DNA from: Anaerolineales bacterium
GTDB lineage: Bacteria; Chloroflexota; Anaerolineae; Anaerolineales; Villigracilaceae
DNA: 48,808 bases
Assembly: GCA_011389535.1 (NCBI GenBank)
Contig: JAABUE010000003.1
Coordinates: 1-48,808 of the forward strand
Reading direction: 5' to 3'
Shown here: positions 9,521-17,751 of the stretch, in pieces
Numbering within the stretch: position 1 is the stretch's first letter
Layout: every line of letters starts with the position of its first letter
Notes under the pieces: generated by a model
Told to the model about the DNA's origin: nothing
Databases searched by the model: none
What the model saw: the letters and a program-made list of their open reading frames with translations, nothing else
Position numbers and translations under genes: made by a program

Positions 9521-10407
9521 AGACAACAGATCGCAATGCGCTAATCGTTTTCCCAATTTTGATCCTGATCGGCATCTTGGTTGCTTTGGCTGGAAGTCAA
9601 GGCGGTACTTCAATCGCTGGAGTTCCGTTGTTCGCTTTGTCTATCGGACTGGCCTTTTTGATCCAGTGGCTGGCCTTTATCCCGGCCTATTTGTTGCAGA
9701 CCGAAAAATTCTTCGATCTGACTGGAAGCATCACCTATATCTCCGTCACCACAATCGCCCTTGTACTTGGCGCGGGTGGTGACGGCAGGGCCATCCTTTT
9801 GTGGGCTTTGGTGGTCGTCTGGGCAATCCGCCTGGGGACGTTCCTGTTTGGCCGAATCAAAAAGGCTGGCAAGGATGATCGCTTTGACGAGATCAAGCCT
9901 TCCTTTATCCGCTTCCTCAACGTCTGGACCATCCAGGGATTGTGGGTAACCTTTACCGCGGCCGCCGCGCTGGTCGCCATGACAACCGCCACCCGAAAAG
10001 AATTGGATGGTTTCGCCGTGGTCGGCTTGTTGGTATGGGTGTTTGGCTTCATCTTTGAAGTAATCGCCGACACCCAAAAAAGCCGCTTCAGCGCGAACCC
10101 AGACAACAAAGGCAAGTTTATTCAAACAGGATTATGGTCCCGCTCCCGCCATCCCAATTACTTTGGCGAGATCGTTCTCTGGATCGGCATCGCCATCATC
10201 GCCTTGCCCGTTCTGCAAGGCTGGCAGTGGGTCACCCTGATTTCTCCCATTTTTGTCACTCTGCTTCTCACCCGCGTCAGTGGCGTTCCTCTGCTTGAGA
10301 AAAAGGCCGATAAAAAATGGGGTGGGCAGGAAGATTATGAGTCTTACAAAAAGAGGACGCCTGTATTAATTCCCCGCCTGTCAAGTTTTTCAAATTCAGG
10401 AGAATAA
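9517..10407 (+). CDS. DUF1295 / steroid 5-alpha-reductase-like membrane protein
   Basis: RFSANPDNKGKFIQTGLWSRSRHPNYFGEIVLWIGI signature; multiple TM segments. Confidence 0.85.
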   Translation: MKTTDRNALIVFPILILIGILVALAGSQGGTSIAGVPLFALSIGLAFLIQWLAFIPAYLLQTEKFFDLTGSITYISVTTIALVLGAGGDGRAILLWALVVVWAIRLGTFLFGRIKKAGKDDRFDEIKPSFIRFLNVWTIQGLWVTFTAAAALVAMTTATRKELDGFAVVGLLVWVFGFIFEVIADTQKSRFSANPDNKGKFIQTGLWSRSRHPNYFGEIVLWIGIAIIALPVLQGWQWVTLISPIFVTLLLTRVSGVPLLEKKADKKWGGQEDYESYKKRTPVLIPRLSSFSNSGE

Positions 10408-10751
10408 TGAATATCCTCAAAATCCTCCAAATTATCGCCATCATCGGCACCATCCTGACCGGCATGCTCTCCCTGTTCTGGCCGAAAATGGCACAGGGCT
10501 TCACAGGCCTGACAGCCCCCGGCGGGCGCGGCATCACCGAGATCCGCGCAGTGCTTGGCGGCCTGTTCATCGGGCTGGGGATTGCCGTCTTCCTACTGGG
10601 GACGCGCGAAGTCTATCAAATGCTTGGCATCATGTACATTGCCATCGCTGCGGTGCGCGCGGTTTCCATGGTAATAGACAAATCCATCGAGCGATCCAAC
10701 ATCATCAGCCTGGTGGTCGAGATCATCTTTGGCATAATTCTGGTGCTTTAA
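10407..10751 (+). CDS. small membrane protein (DUF4345-like)
   Basis: Four hydrophobic segments, GGRGITEIRAVLGGLFIGLG motif; start overlaps upstream stop. Confidence 0.6.
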   Translation: MNILKILQIIAIIGTILTGMLSLFWPKMAQGFTGLTAPGGRGITEIRAVLGGLFIGLGIAVFLLGTREVYQMLGIMYIAIAAVRAVSMVIDKSIERSNIISLVVEIIFGIILVL

Positions 10752-11077
10752 TGAAACTGGCAAAGCTCATTGCGTGGCTTGGCCTGCTCGCCATGACCAC
10801 CGTCCTCATATACGGCTTCATCGTTGGCGACTTCTTTGCTGAAGGAAGCCAACTGGCCAGCATGCCCTGGGGCATCGTCTCTCTCGTAGACCTTTACACC
10901 GGCTTCACGCTCTTCTCAGCCTGGATCATCTACCGCGAAAAGTCCCTGCCTGTGGCCCTGCTGTGGACAATAGCTATGCTGGTACTTGGCTTCTTTGCAG
11001 GCAGCCTGTACGCTTTGATCAACCTGTATACAAGTCAGGGCGATTGGCGCACGTTCTGGATGGGAAAGCATGCCTGA
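10751..11077 (+). CDS. small membrane protein (DUF1475-like)
   Basis: MPWGIVSLVDLYTGFTLFSAWIIYREKS motif; overlapping start/stop with neighbours. Confidence 0.6.
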   Translation: MKLAKLIAWLGLLAMTTVLIYGFIVGDFFAEGSQLASMPWGIVSLVDLYTGFTLFSAWIIYREKSLPVALLWTIAMLVLGFFAGSLYALINLYTSQGDWRTFWMGKHA

Positions 11078-11768
11078 AAACCTGACTCCCACCCGGGAAA
11101 GCAAAGGTCGCGAACTCCTGGATGAGTTCCGTCTGGTTCTGGGAAGCGGAAATTTGTTGGACGCGGTCCTCCCACCGCTCATTTTCCTGCTGATTAACGC
11201 TCTTTTCGGATTTCAGGTTGCCATGTGGGTATCCCTGGGGCCGGCGATATTGATTGCTGTCCTGCGCCTGTGGCGAGGGCAATCCCTGCTGTACGCCCTG
11301 GCAGGGATCGGCAGTGTAGGGCTGGCCCTTCTAATCGTCTGGTTTCTAGGCCGGTCTGAAGGATATTTTCTACCTAACCTCGTTAGTGGTAGCGTGACCG
11401 CTGCTCTAGCGCTGATCAGTCTGCTTATCCGTCGCCCCCTCGTTGCCTGGACGAGTTTCATCGCCCGACGCTGGCCATTGGATTGGTACTGGCATCCGCG
11501 GGTACGCCCTGCTTATAGCGAAGTCACCCTGGCCTGGACGGTTTTTTTCGCTGTACGTTTGATATGGCAGTTCTCGCTTTTCCAGGCCGAGGCTGCCAGC
11601 CGGTTGGCATTTATCAATTTCATATTGGGCTGGCCCGCGCTAGTCATCCTGCTGGTGCTCAGTTACCTGTACGGTACCTGGCGGCTGAGAAACTTAAACG
11701 GACCGAGCGTAGAAGAATTCCGTAGACAGGTTCCGCCTCCCTGGCAGGGACAAAGACGAGGTTTCTGA
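11070..11768 (+). CDS. DUF3159-like integral membrane protein
   Basis: Multiple TM segments and WTSFIARRWPLDWYWHPRVRPAYSEVTLAWTVFFAVR motif; overlaps neighbours. Confidence 0.6.
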   Translation: MPENLTPTRESKGRELLDEFRLVLGSGNLLDAVLPPLIFLLINALFGFQVAMWVSLGPAILIAVLRLWRGQSLLYALAGIGSVGLALLIVWFLGRSEGYFLPNLVSGSVTAALALISLLIRRPLVAWTSFIARRWPLDWYWHPRVRPAYSEVTLAWTVFFAVRLIWQFSLFQAEAASRLAFINFILGWPALVILLVLSYLYGTWRLRNLNGPSVEEFRRQVPPPWQGQRRGF

Positions 11769-12253
11769 TGGGTAACCGTATTCAAATCAACCAGCCTGCG
11801 CCCGATTTCTCACTGACCGGCGCCAACGGACAACCGGTCCGGCTCTCGAATTTTCACAATAAAGCCAATGTACTGCTGGTCTTTAACCGCGGTTTCATAT
11901 GACCGTTCTGCCAGCGGCACATGGCGCAGTTGCGCCGGGACTATTCTAAATTCCAGGAACTAGAAACTGAAATTATCGTGGTAGGGCCAGAAGATTCGGA
12001 CTCTTTCAATATGTATTGGAAATCACACAAATTGCCCTTCATTGGCTTGCCTGACCCGACTCATAGCGTTTTGAAGCGCTACAGACAGGAAGTCAATCTG
12101 TTCAAGCTGGGGCGCATGCCAGCCCAGGTGATCATCGATAAACAAGGGATTGCCCGTTATGCTCACTACGGGCACGCGATGAGCGACATACCTGAAAACA
12201 GTGAAGTTTTACAAATCGTGCGATCGCTTATCGGTGAGGAAGTATCAGGGTAA
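11768..12253 (+). CDS. candidate selenocysteine-containing peroxiredoxin/redoxin (in-frame UGA read as Sec, U-P-F-C motif)
   Basis: One continuous frame from ATG 11768 (overlaps DUF3159 stop by 1 nt) to TAA 12251-12253, interrupted only by TGA at 11900-11902: MGNRIQINQPAPDFSLTGANGQPVRLSNFHNKANVLLVFNRGFI-U-PFCQRHMAQLRRDYSKF... The redoxin N-terminal motif (APDFSL) is upstream and the rest of the fold downstream. The ORF track gives only 11921-12253. Confidence 0.75.
11900..11936 (+). promoter_or_regulatory. UGA codon plus candidate bacterial SECIS hairpin
   Basis: UGA 11900-11902; GGCGC-AGUU-GCGCC hairpin at 11923-11936, apical loop starting 25 nt after UGA with G as second loop base. Confidence 0.6.
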
Positions 12254-12331
12254 TTTAAGTTTACTGCTTATCCTGATGCTTCAGCCTGTACCAAGGAAAA
12301 AAACAGCTTCTTTAGATAGAAATTTAATAGT

Positions 12332-13015
12332 ATGAAAAACATAAAACGTACTCCTTTCATCCTGTTCCTGCTCATCCTGCTCATCCCATTATCCTCCGCT
12401 TCAGCACATCGCCCGATTTGGGGTGATCATTATGGCCCAATTGAGATCCCGGATCTGCGCACCTCCTTCGCTGTTTACCGCAACCTGGACTCCGGTCAGA
12501 TCGATGTGTATACCTTCGAGTCTGAAGCCGGGCAGGATTTGCATGCCGGCATCCAGATCCCCGCCGTCGATGGGCTGCAGGAGTACGGCGTCACTGCTGC
12601 GCTCTTTGGCCCCGGCCTGCCTGAAGCAGACTCCAATACCCTGCCTCCCGATCGCCCCGAAGACCTGGGGGTGCTGGTTTTCCCTTCAAGCGTGAGCGCT
12701 GATTTCTTCGAGCCATTCACCCAGACCACCTATTGGGGCCGCCAGCAGATCGACCTGGTTTTGCCGGCCGACGGCGCTTACTATCTGCTCGTCTGGCATC
12801 CGGACGGGAAGCCTGGAAAGTATGTGCTCGACACTGGCCGGGCAGAGGTCTTCGAACCTGCTGACCTGTTCCGCTTCCCGGTCTGGTGGCTGCGCGTGCA
12901 TATCTTCTTCGGGCATGGCTTGGCGCTGGCACTCACGGGCGTTTTGATCGCACTAGCTGTTCTACTGGTTGTCATCCGCAAGCGGACGAAAAAAACCAGC
13001 CCAGCAAAGGAGTGA
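12332..13015 (+). CDS. secreted/membrane-anchored hypothetical protein
   Basis: N-terminal signal peptide (MKNIKRTPFILFLLILLIPLSSASA), C-terminal TM segment plus KRTKK tail. Confidence 0.7.
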   Translation: MKNIKRTPFILFLLILLIPLSSASAHRPIWGDHYGPIEIPDLRTSFAVYRNLDSGQIDVYTFESEAGQDLHAGIQIPAVDGLQEYGVTAALFGPGLPEADSNTLPPDRPEDLGVLVFPSSVSADFFEPFTQTTYWGRQQIDLVLPADGAYYLLVWHPDGKPGKYVLDTGRAEVFEPADLFRFPVWWLRVHIFFGHGLALALTGVLIALAVLLVVIRKRTKKTSPAKE

Positions 13016-13021
13016 GCCACG

Positions 13022-13663
13022 ATGACTGAAACCACCCGCTACGAGCTCCCGCCCGAAGGGATATCCCTGCTCGGTTACATTGTGCGCCGTATGCACAAGA
13101 CCGCCTGGTTGGTTCCCGTTTCTGAACTGCTTTCCCAGGGAAAAAGTGTCAAAGCCCTGGAACATATCGCGCTTTATACCGTCGCATCTTCCACTTCCTA
13201 CGGGCGCGCCTATTACCAGCCAAACTTCGACAGCACAGGCCAGTCCGTCACTGAGCCGGACCCTGCCACAGGAGCAAACGTCACGGCCCGCTTGGACAGC
13301 CGTTCACCGAGTTACCGGATATCCTACCGGGTTGCCATGCCTGGCGGCGACAGCTTCGCAGGCAGCGAAGAGATCACAGGCACCACCGTCGGCTTGCGCG
13401 GTCTGGGCATGCCCGCCCCCTCCCGTTTCACCTTCACATCCGGCGAATATAGCGCCGAACTGACCGGGGTCATCACCAGCGAGCTGGCGCTTTCGCTTAT
13501 AAGGAAGACACACATCCGCGCTTACGGATCGCTAAATTTCAAAGATAATGCTGGCAATTCGGGGCGCATGGAATTGAAACGCGATGGCAGCCTGACCATT
13601 ACCATCAACGACCAGGTCAGACAACATTCGTTGACCGGGTTACAGGTACCGGAAAGCACATGA
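13022..13663 (+). CDS. hypothetical protein
   Basis: Complete ORF between co-directional genes; stop overlaps photolyase start. No family recognised. Confidence 0.65.
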   Translation: MTETTRYELPPEGISLLGYIVRRMHKTAWLVPVSELLSQGKSVKALEHIALYTVASSTSYGRAYYQPNFDSTGQSVTEPDPATGANVTARLDSRSPSYRISYRVAMPGGDSFAGSEEITGTTVGLRGLGMPAPSRFTFTSGEYSAELTGVITSELALSLIRKTHIRAYGSLNFKDNAGNSGRMELKRDGSLTITINDQVRQHSLTGLQVPEST

Positions 13664-15033
13664 CTGCCATCTGGTGGATCCGCCGGGACCTGCGTCTGAC
13701 AGATAACCCCGCGCTTCAAACTGCGCTGGAAGCTGCTTCCGTACTCCCGGTCTTTATCCTTGACCCGGCCCTGCTCTCCCGCCCGGCCCCAAAGCGACAG
13801 GCCTTCCTGTTCAATGGTCTGCGCGCCCTGGACGCGGACCTGCGCCAGCGCGGCAGCTACCTGGTGGTCCGCAGCGGGGAACCGGTGGAAGTCCTGCGTT
13901 CCTTGCTGGCCGAAAGCGACGCAAGGACTGTTTACGCTGAAGAAGATTACTCTCCTTATTCGCGCCAGCGGGACAGGCAGGTTTCCCGCGAACTGCCATT
14001 GCAGCTGGTTTTGGGACAAACCGTCCAGCACCCTGAATTCGTCAAAAAGGCGGATGGTAGTCCGTATACGGTTTACACACCCTATGCCAAAGCCTGGAAA
14101 GCCATGCTGCCAGGCAGCATTCACATGGTCTCCGCGCCTGCGCGCATCCAAACCCCGGCAGGCATCCGCACCGAAACCATTCTTGAAGCCCCCACCAGCG
14201 CCCTGTTCCCGGCAGGCGAAGCAGAGGCGCTTAAACGGTTGTACCAATTTACCAATTTACCAGTTACCAAATACGCTGAAAACCGCAACCGCATGGACCT
14301 GGACGGCACCTCCGCCCTTTCGCCCTACATCCGGTTTGGGATGCTGGGGCTGAGACAGGCTGTCCATAACGCGCAACAGGCCATTCGGTCCGCGGAAGAT
14401 GTGGAGTCGCGCAAAGGCGCCGAAGTCTGGCTGAATGAGCTCATCTGGCGCGAGTTCTACATCCAGATCCTGTATCATTTCCCGCAGGTCAGCAAAACAG
14501 CCTTCAACCCGTCGCTGGCGGAGATCCCCTGGCGGAACAATGTTGAAGAATTCGAAGCCTGGAAAGCGGGACAGACAGGTTACCCCATCGTGGACGCCGG
14601 CATGCGCCAACTGCGCGAGACTGGCTGGATGCACAACCGCGCGCGCATGATCACTGCCTCGTTCCTGGTCAAAGACCTGCTGATCGACTGGCGCTGGGGT
14701 GAGGCCTGGTTCATGGAAAACCTGTTGGACGGCGACCCGGCGGCTAACAACGGCGGCTGGCAATGGACAGCAGGCACCGGCACAGACGCAGCGCCATATT
14801 TCCGCATCTTCAACCCGCTGATACAGGCCATCAAATTCGACCCGCACGGGGATACCATCCGCAAGTGGGTACCCGAGCTGCGCAAGTTAAACGGGAAAGA
14901 AATCCACACGCCGTGGGAGCAGGGCGTGAATGTGGCAGGCTATCCCACGCCGATCGTGGACCACAAAGTTGCACGAGAGCGAACACTCTTGGCATATAAC
15001 TATGCCAGATCTTTTCAGGAATCGACATTATGA
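13660..15033 (+). CDS. phr: deoxyribodipyrimidine photolyase (cryptochrome/photolyase family)
   Basis: [17 protein letters not shown]-terminus; C-terminal FAD domain [64 protein letters not shown]. Confidence 0.95.
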   Translation: MTAIWWIRRDLRLTDNPALQTALEAASVLPVFILDPALLSRPAPKRQAFLFNGLRALDADLRQRGSYLVVRSGEPVEVLRSLLAESDARTVYAEEDYSPYSRQRDRQVSRELPLQLVLGQTVQHPEFVKKADGSPYTVYTPYAKAWKAMLPGSIHMVSAPARIQTPAGIRTETILEAPTSALFPAGEAEALKRLYQFTNLPVTKYAENRNRMDLDGTSALSPYIRFGMLGLRQAVHNAQQAIRSAEDVESRKGAEVWLNELIWREFYIQILYHFPQVSKTAFNPSLAEIPWRNNVEEFEAWKAGQTGYPIVDAGMRQLRETGWMHNRARMITASFLVKDLLIDWRWGEAWFMENLLDGDPAANNGGWQWTAGTGTDAAPYFRIFNPLIQAIKFDPHGDTIRKWVPELRKLNGKEIHTPWEQGVNVAGYPTPIVDHKVARERTLLAYNYARSFQESTL

Positions 15034-15569
15034 CCGAACTCCACAAACGCGATGTATCCATTTCAATGGCAAAAGCCAACTTGTTCGGCATGCTTATTGC
15101 CATTCCGGTTGCCATAGCTCAGGTTGCCAGTTTTTACTCCATCCATGGCGCAGCAGGGTTTGAACCAAAATGGAATATCAGTTTTCTTATCGGTGTTATT
15201 CTCGGCGGGATTATCCTACATGAAGTTCTTCACGGCCTTTCTTGGGCAATCTTTGGCAAAAAGCCGTTTAGCGCGATCAAATTCGGCTTCATGTGGAAAA
15301 CCATTACACCCTATGCTCACGTCAGGGAACCGCTGGAAGTAAGCCCTTACCGGCTGGGAGCATTCATGCCCGGGCTGGTACTGGGGCTCATCCCCTTTAT
15401 CATCGCCATGTTCACCGGCAGCGGTGACTTGATGTGGTTCAGCCTGCTGCATGCTACAGCTGCCAGCGGCGACTGGCTGGTCCTGTGGCTCATCCGCGGG
15501 GTACAACCTGGCTCGTTCGTGGAAGACCATCCCACCAACGCCGGCTGTTATGTTCTGGAGAACGCCTGA
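15030..15569 (+). CDS. DUF3267-like membrane zinc metalloprotease-type protein
   Basis: [44 protein letters not shown] with HExxH; TM segments. Confidence 0.75.
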   Translation: MTELHKRDVSISMAKANLFGMLIAIPVAIAQVASFYSIHGAAGFEPKWNISFLIGVILGGIILHEVLHGLSWAIFGKKPFSAIKFGFMWKTITPYAHVREPLEVSPYRLGAFMPGLVLGLIPFIIAMFTGSGDLMWFSLLHATAASGDWLVLWLIRGVQPGSFVEDHPTNAGCYVLENA

Positions 15570-15570
15570 G

Positions 15571-16872
15571 ATGGCGCCTCCTACTGACTCCCGGATCGGC
15601 ATTGCAGCACTGAAAGCCTTGCTGGCCGAGCGATCTCCGCTTGGTCCGTTGAAAGTGATGGCTGAGCAGGTTGGGCGTTTCTTCCAGATCCCATTGCCAG
15701 GATTCAAACCATACGTCGTCTTTGGACCCGAAGCCAACCGCAAGGTACTGGTCAGCGAGCGGGAAAAGCTGCTCTGGCGCAACCACGATCCGGTCACTGA
15801 CCTGCTACGGCGCGGCGTACTGGTCACCGACGGTCAGGAGCATGACCAGTACCGCAAATTGATGGAACCCAGCCTGCACCCCTCGCAACTCGATGGTTAT
15901 ACGCAAATGATGCTCGAAAAAAGCGGTCAAGTCACGGCTGCCTGGCAGGATGGCCAGATTGTGGACATGCTGGTCGAAAGCCGTAAGATTGCCCTGCTGA
16001 TCATCATGCAAGCGCTCTTCAGCGTGGATGTTTGGGACGACATGTCCCGCATTTGGACACCAATCCTGAAAGCTATCGAATATATTTCGCCCGGATCGTG
16101 GATCATTTGGCGTAAGATCCCCAGGCCAGGATACAAAAAGCATTTGCGAATTCTGGATGAATATTTACACGAAATCATCTCGAACAGGCGCCAAACGGGC
16201 GATATCACACGCCATTACAACCAATTTACCGATTCCCAATTACCAAATCCCGATCTTCTCCAACACCTGATCGACGCTGGCCTGGACGATAACACCATCC
16301 GCGACCAGATGCTCACCATGCTGATCGCCGGACACGACACATCCACCGCCCTGTTGGCCTGGACCTTTGCCCTGCTCGGCCAGCACCCGGAGATCCATAA
16401 ACAACTCGTCGCCGATCTGGAACAGGATGAACGGCCGCCCCTGCTCGATCAAGTCATCAAAGAAGCGCTGCGCCTGTACCCACCCATTCACATCGGCAAC
16501 CGCATGGTGGCGGAAGATATGGAATTCGAAGAAGGGACTGTCCCTTCGGGGTCGCGCATGTTCTACTCGATCTATCTTACCCAACGCGACCCGTCTATCT
16601 GGGAAAATGCGGACCAGTTTTGTCCCGCCCGATTCGAGCGCGGCCGAAAAACCCCGTCCTTTTCCTATATCCCGTTCGGCGGCGGGCCGCGAGCCTGCAT
16701 CGGCGCGGCTTTTGGCCAGGCCGAAGCGCGCCTGGTATTGGCTTACTTGCTAAAAAACTTTGCCTTTACTCCACTCAACGCGGAAAAAATCCATCCCCAT
16801 ATGGGCGCGACGCTGGAGCCCTGGCCGGGGGTGATGATGAGGGTCATGCGCAGGGGATCGGGCGTTGAGTAA
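15571..16872 (+). CDS. cytochrome P450 (candidate carotenoid hydroxylase)
   Basis: I-helix AGHDTSTALLAW, EALRLYPP (ExxR), heme loop FSYIPFGGGPRACIGAAFG. Start set at ATG 15571 (MAPPTDSRIG) rather than 15451. Confidence 0.92.
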   Translation: MAPPTDSRIGIAALKALLAERSPLGPLKVMAEQVGRFFQIPLPGFKPYVVFGPEANRKVLVSEREKLLWRNHDPVTDLLRRGVLVTDGQEHDQYRKLMEPSLHPSQLDGYTQMMLEKSGQVTAAWQDGQIVDMLVESRKIALLIIMQALFSVDVWDDMSRIWTPILKAIEYISPGSWIIWRKIPRPGYKKHLRILDEYLHEIISNRRQTGDITRHYNQFTDSQLPNPDLLQHLIDAGLDDNTIRDQMLTMLIAGHDTSTALLAWTFALLGQHPEIHKQLVADLEQDERPPLLDQVIKEALRLYPPIHIGNRMVAEDMEFEEGTVPSGSRMFYSIYLTQRDPSIWENADQFCPARFERGRKTPSFSYIPFGGGPRACIGAAFGQAEARLVLAYLLKNFAFTPLNAEKIHPHMGATLEPWPGVMMRVMRRGSGVE

Positions 16873-16888
16873 CCTATTTATAGACAAC

Positions 16889-16916
16889 GAGTCCAACGAC
16901 TGGAGTCGTTGAACTC
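16889..16916. repeat. palindrome containing CAACGACT-GG-AGTCGTTG
   Basis: Perfect 8-bp arms at 16894-16901/16904-16911 with further GAGT/ACTC pairing outside; between P450 stop and lycopene cyclase start. Confidence 0.6.
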
Positions 16917-16929
16917 CGAAAATCAAACT

Positions 16930-17751
16930 ATGACTTACTTTGGCTTTCTGCTTCGATTTCTGGTAATCCCCATTCTGCTCCTGCTCTGGCTCTATTGGCG
17001 AGTAAAGGATCGCTCGTTAATCGGTTTCAATAGCGCCAAACTCTGGCAGGGCATCTTGATCCACATCGTTTTGGCAGTGACGTACACCACGCCCTGGGAT
17101 AACTACCTGGTGGCCACCGGTGTGTGGTATTACGACCCGAATCTGGTCACCGGGATCGTGTTTGGCTATGTCCCGCTGGAGGAATACACCTTCTTTGTGC
17201 TGGAAACAATCTTGGTCGGGCTGTGGTGGTGGACGCTGGCAAGGATGGAAATATTTGTCCCCAATGCTCCTTTCAGACCCAGCAAACCGCTTCGCGCCTG
17301 GACCCTGGGCCTGCTGGCCGTGCTATGGGCAGTCTCGCTCTTTGTCCTGCTCTCAAGCTGGCAACCCGGGACGTATCTCGCCATCACGCTGACATGGGCC
17401 CTGCCCGCCATCGCCCCGCAGTTGGCCTTCGGCGCGGACATCCTGTGGCACCACCGCCGGTTGCTGGGAACGGTCATTTTAACGGGATCAGGCTATTTGT
17501 CCGCGATGGACGCGCTCGCAATCGGCGCCGGGACGTGGACCATCGATCCGTCCCAGTCCGCCGGCATATTTATTGGGAATCTGCCCGTCGAGGAAGCGGT
17601 CTTTTTTGTGATCACCGTCGTATTGATCTCATTTGGGATGACGCTTTTGCTGTCGGATGCGAGCCAGAAACGGCTGGAAGAACTCAAATCACTTCTGGCG
17701 CGTTTACGAGGTTGTGGATCCACTTCCGCGAGCGATAGCGCCGGACCATGA
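16930..17751 (+). CDS. lycopene cyclase (fused CrtYc/CrtYd type membrane protein)
   Basis: Two tandem repeats of the domain: WDNYLVATGVWYYDPNLVTGIVFGYVPLEEYTFFVLE and MDALAIGAGTWTIDPSQSAGIFIGNLPVEEAVFFVIT. ATG 16930 preferred over the TTG at 16909. Confidence 0.85.
   Translation: MTYFGFLLRFLVIPILLLLWLYWRVKDRSLIGFNSAKLWQGILIHIVLAVTYTTPWDNYLVATGVWYYDPNLVTGIVFGYVPLEEYTFFVLETILVGLWWWTLARMEIFVPNAPFRPSKPLRAWTLGLLAVLWAVSLFVLLSSWQPGTYLAITLTWALPAIAPQLAFGADILWHHRRLLGTVILTGSGYLSAMDALAIGAGTWTIDPSQSAGIFIGNLPVEEAVFFVITVVLISFGMTLLLSDASQKRLEELKSLLARLRGCGSTSASDSAGP

Noticed and set aside
11921-12253. ORF-track gene starting at ATG 11921
   Set aside because: It begins in the middle of a redoxin domain and lacks the N-terminal motif and active-site half that lie in frame upstream across the UGA; treated as part of 11768-12253.
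11768-12253. Simple nonsense pseudogene interpretation of the redoxin
   Set aside because: Not excluded, but disfavoured: the only lesion is a single TGA exactly at the expected catalytic Cys position, with a SECIS-like hairpin and otherwise intact frame.
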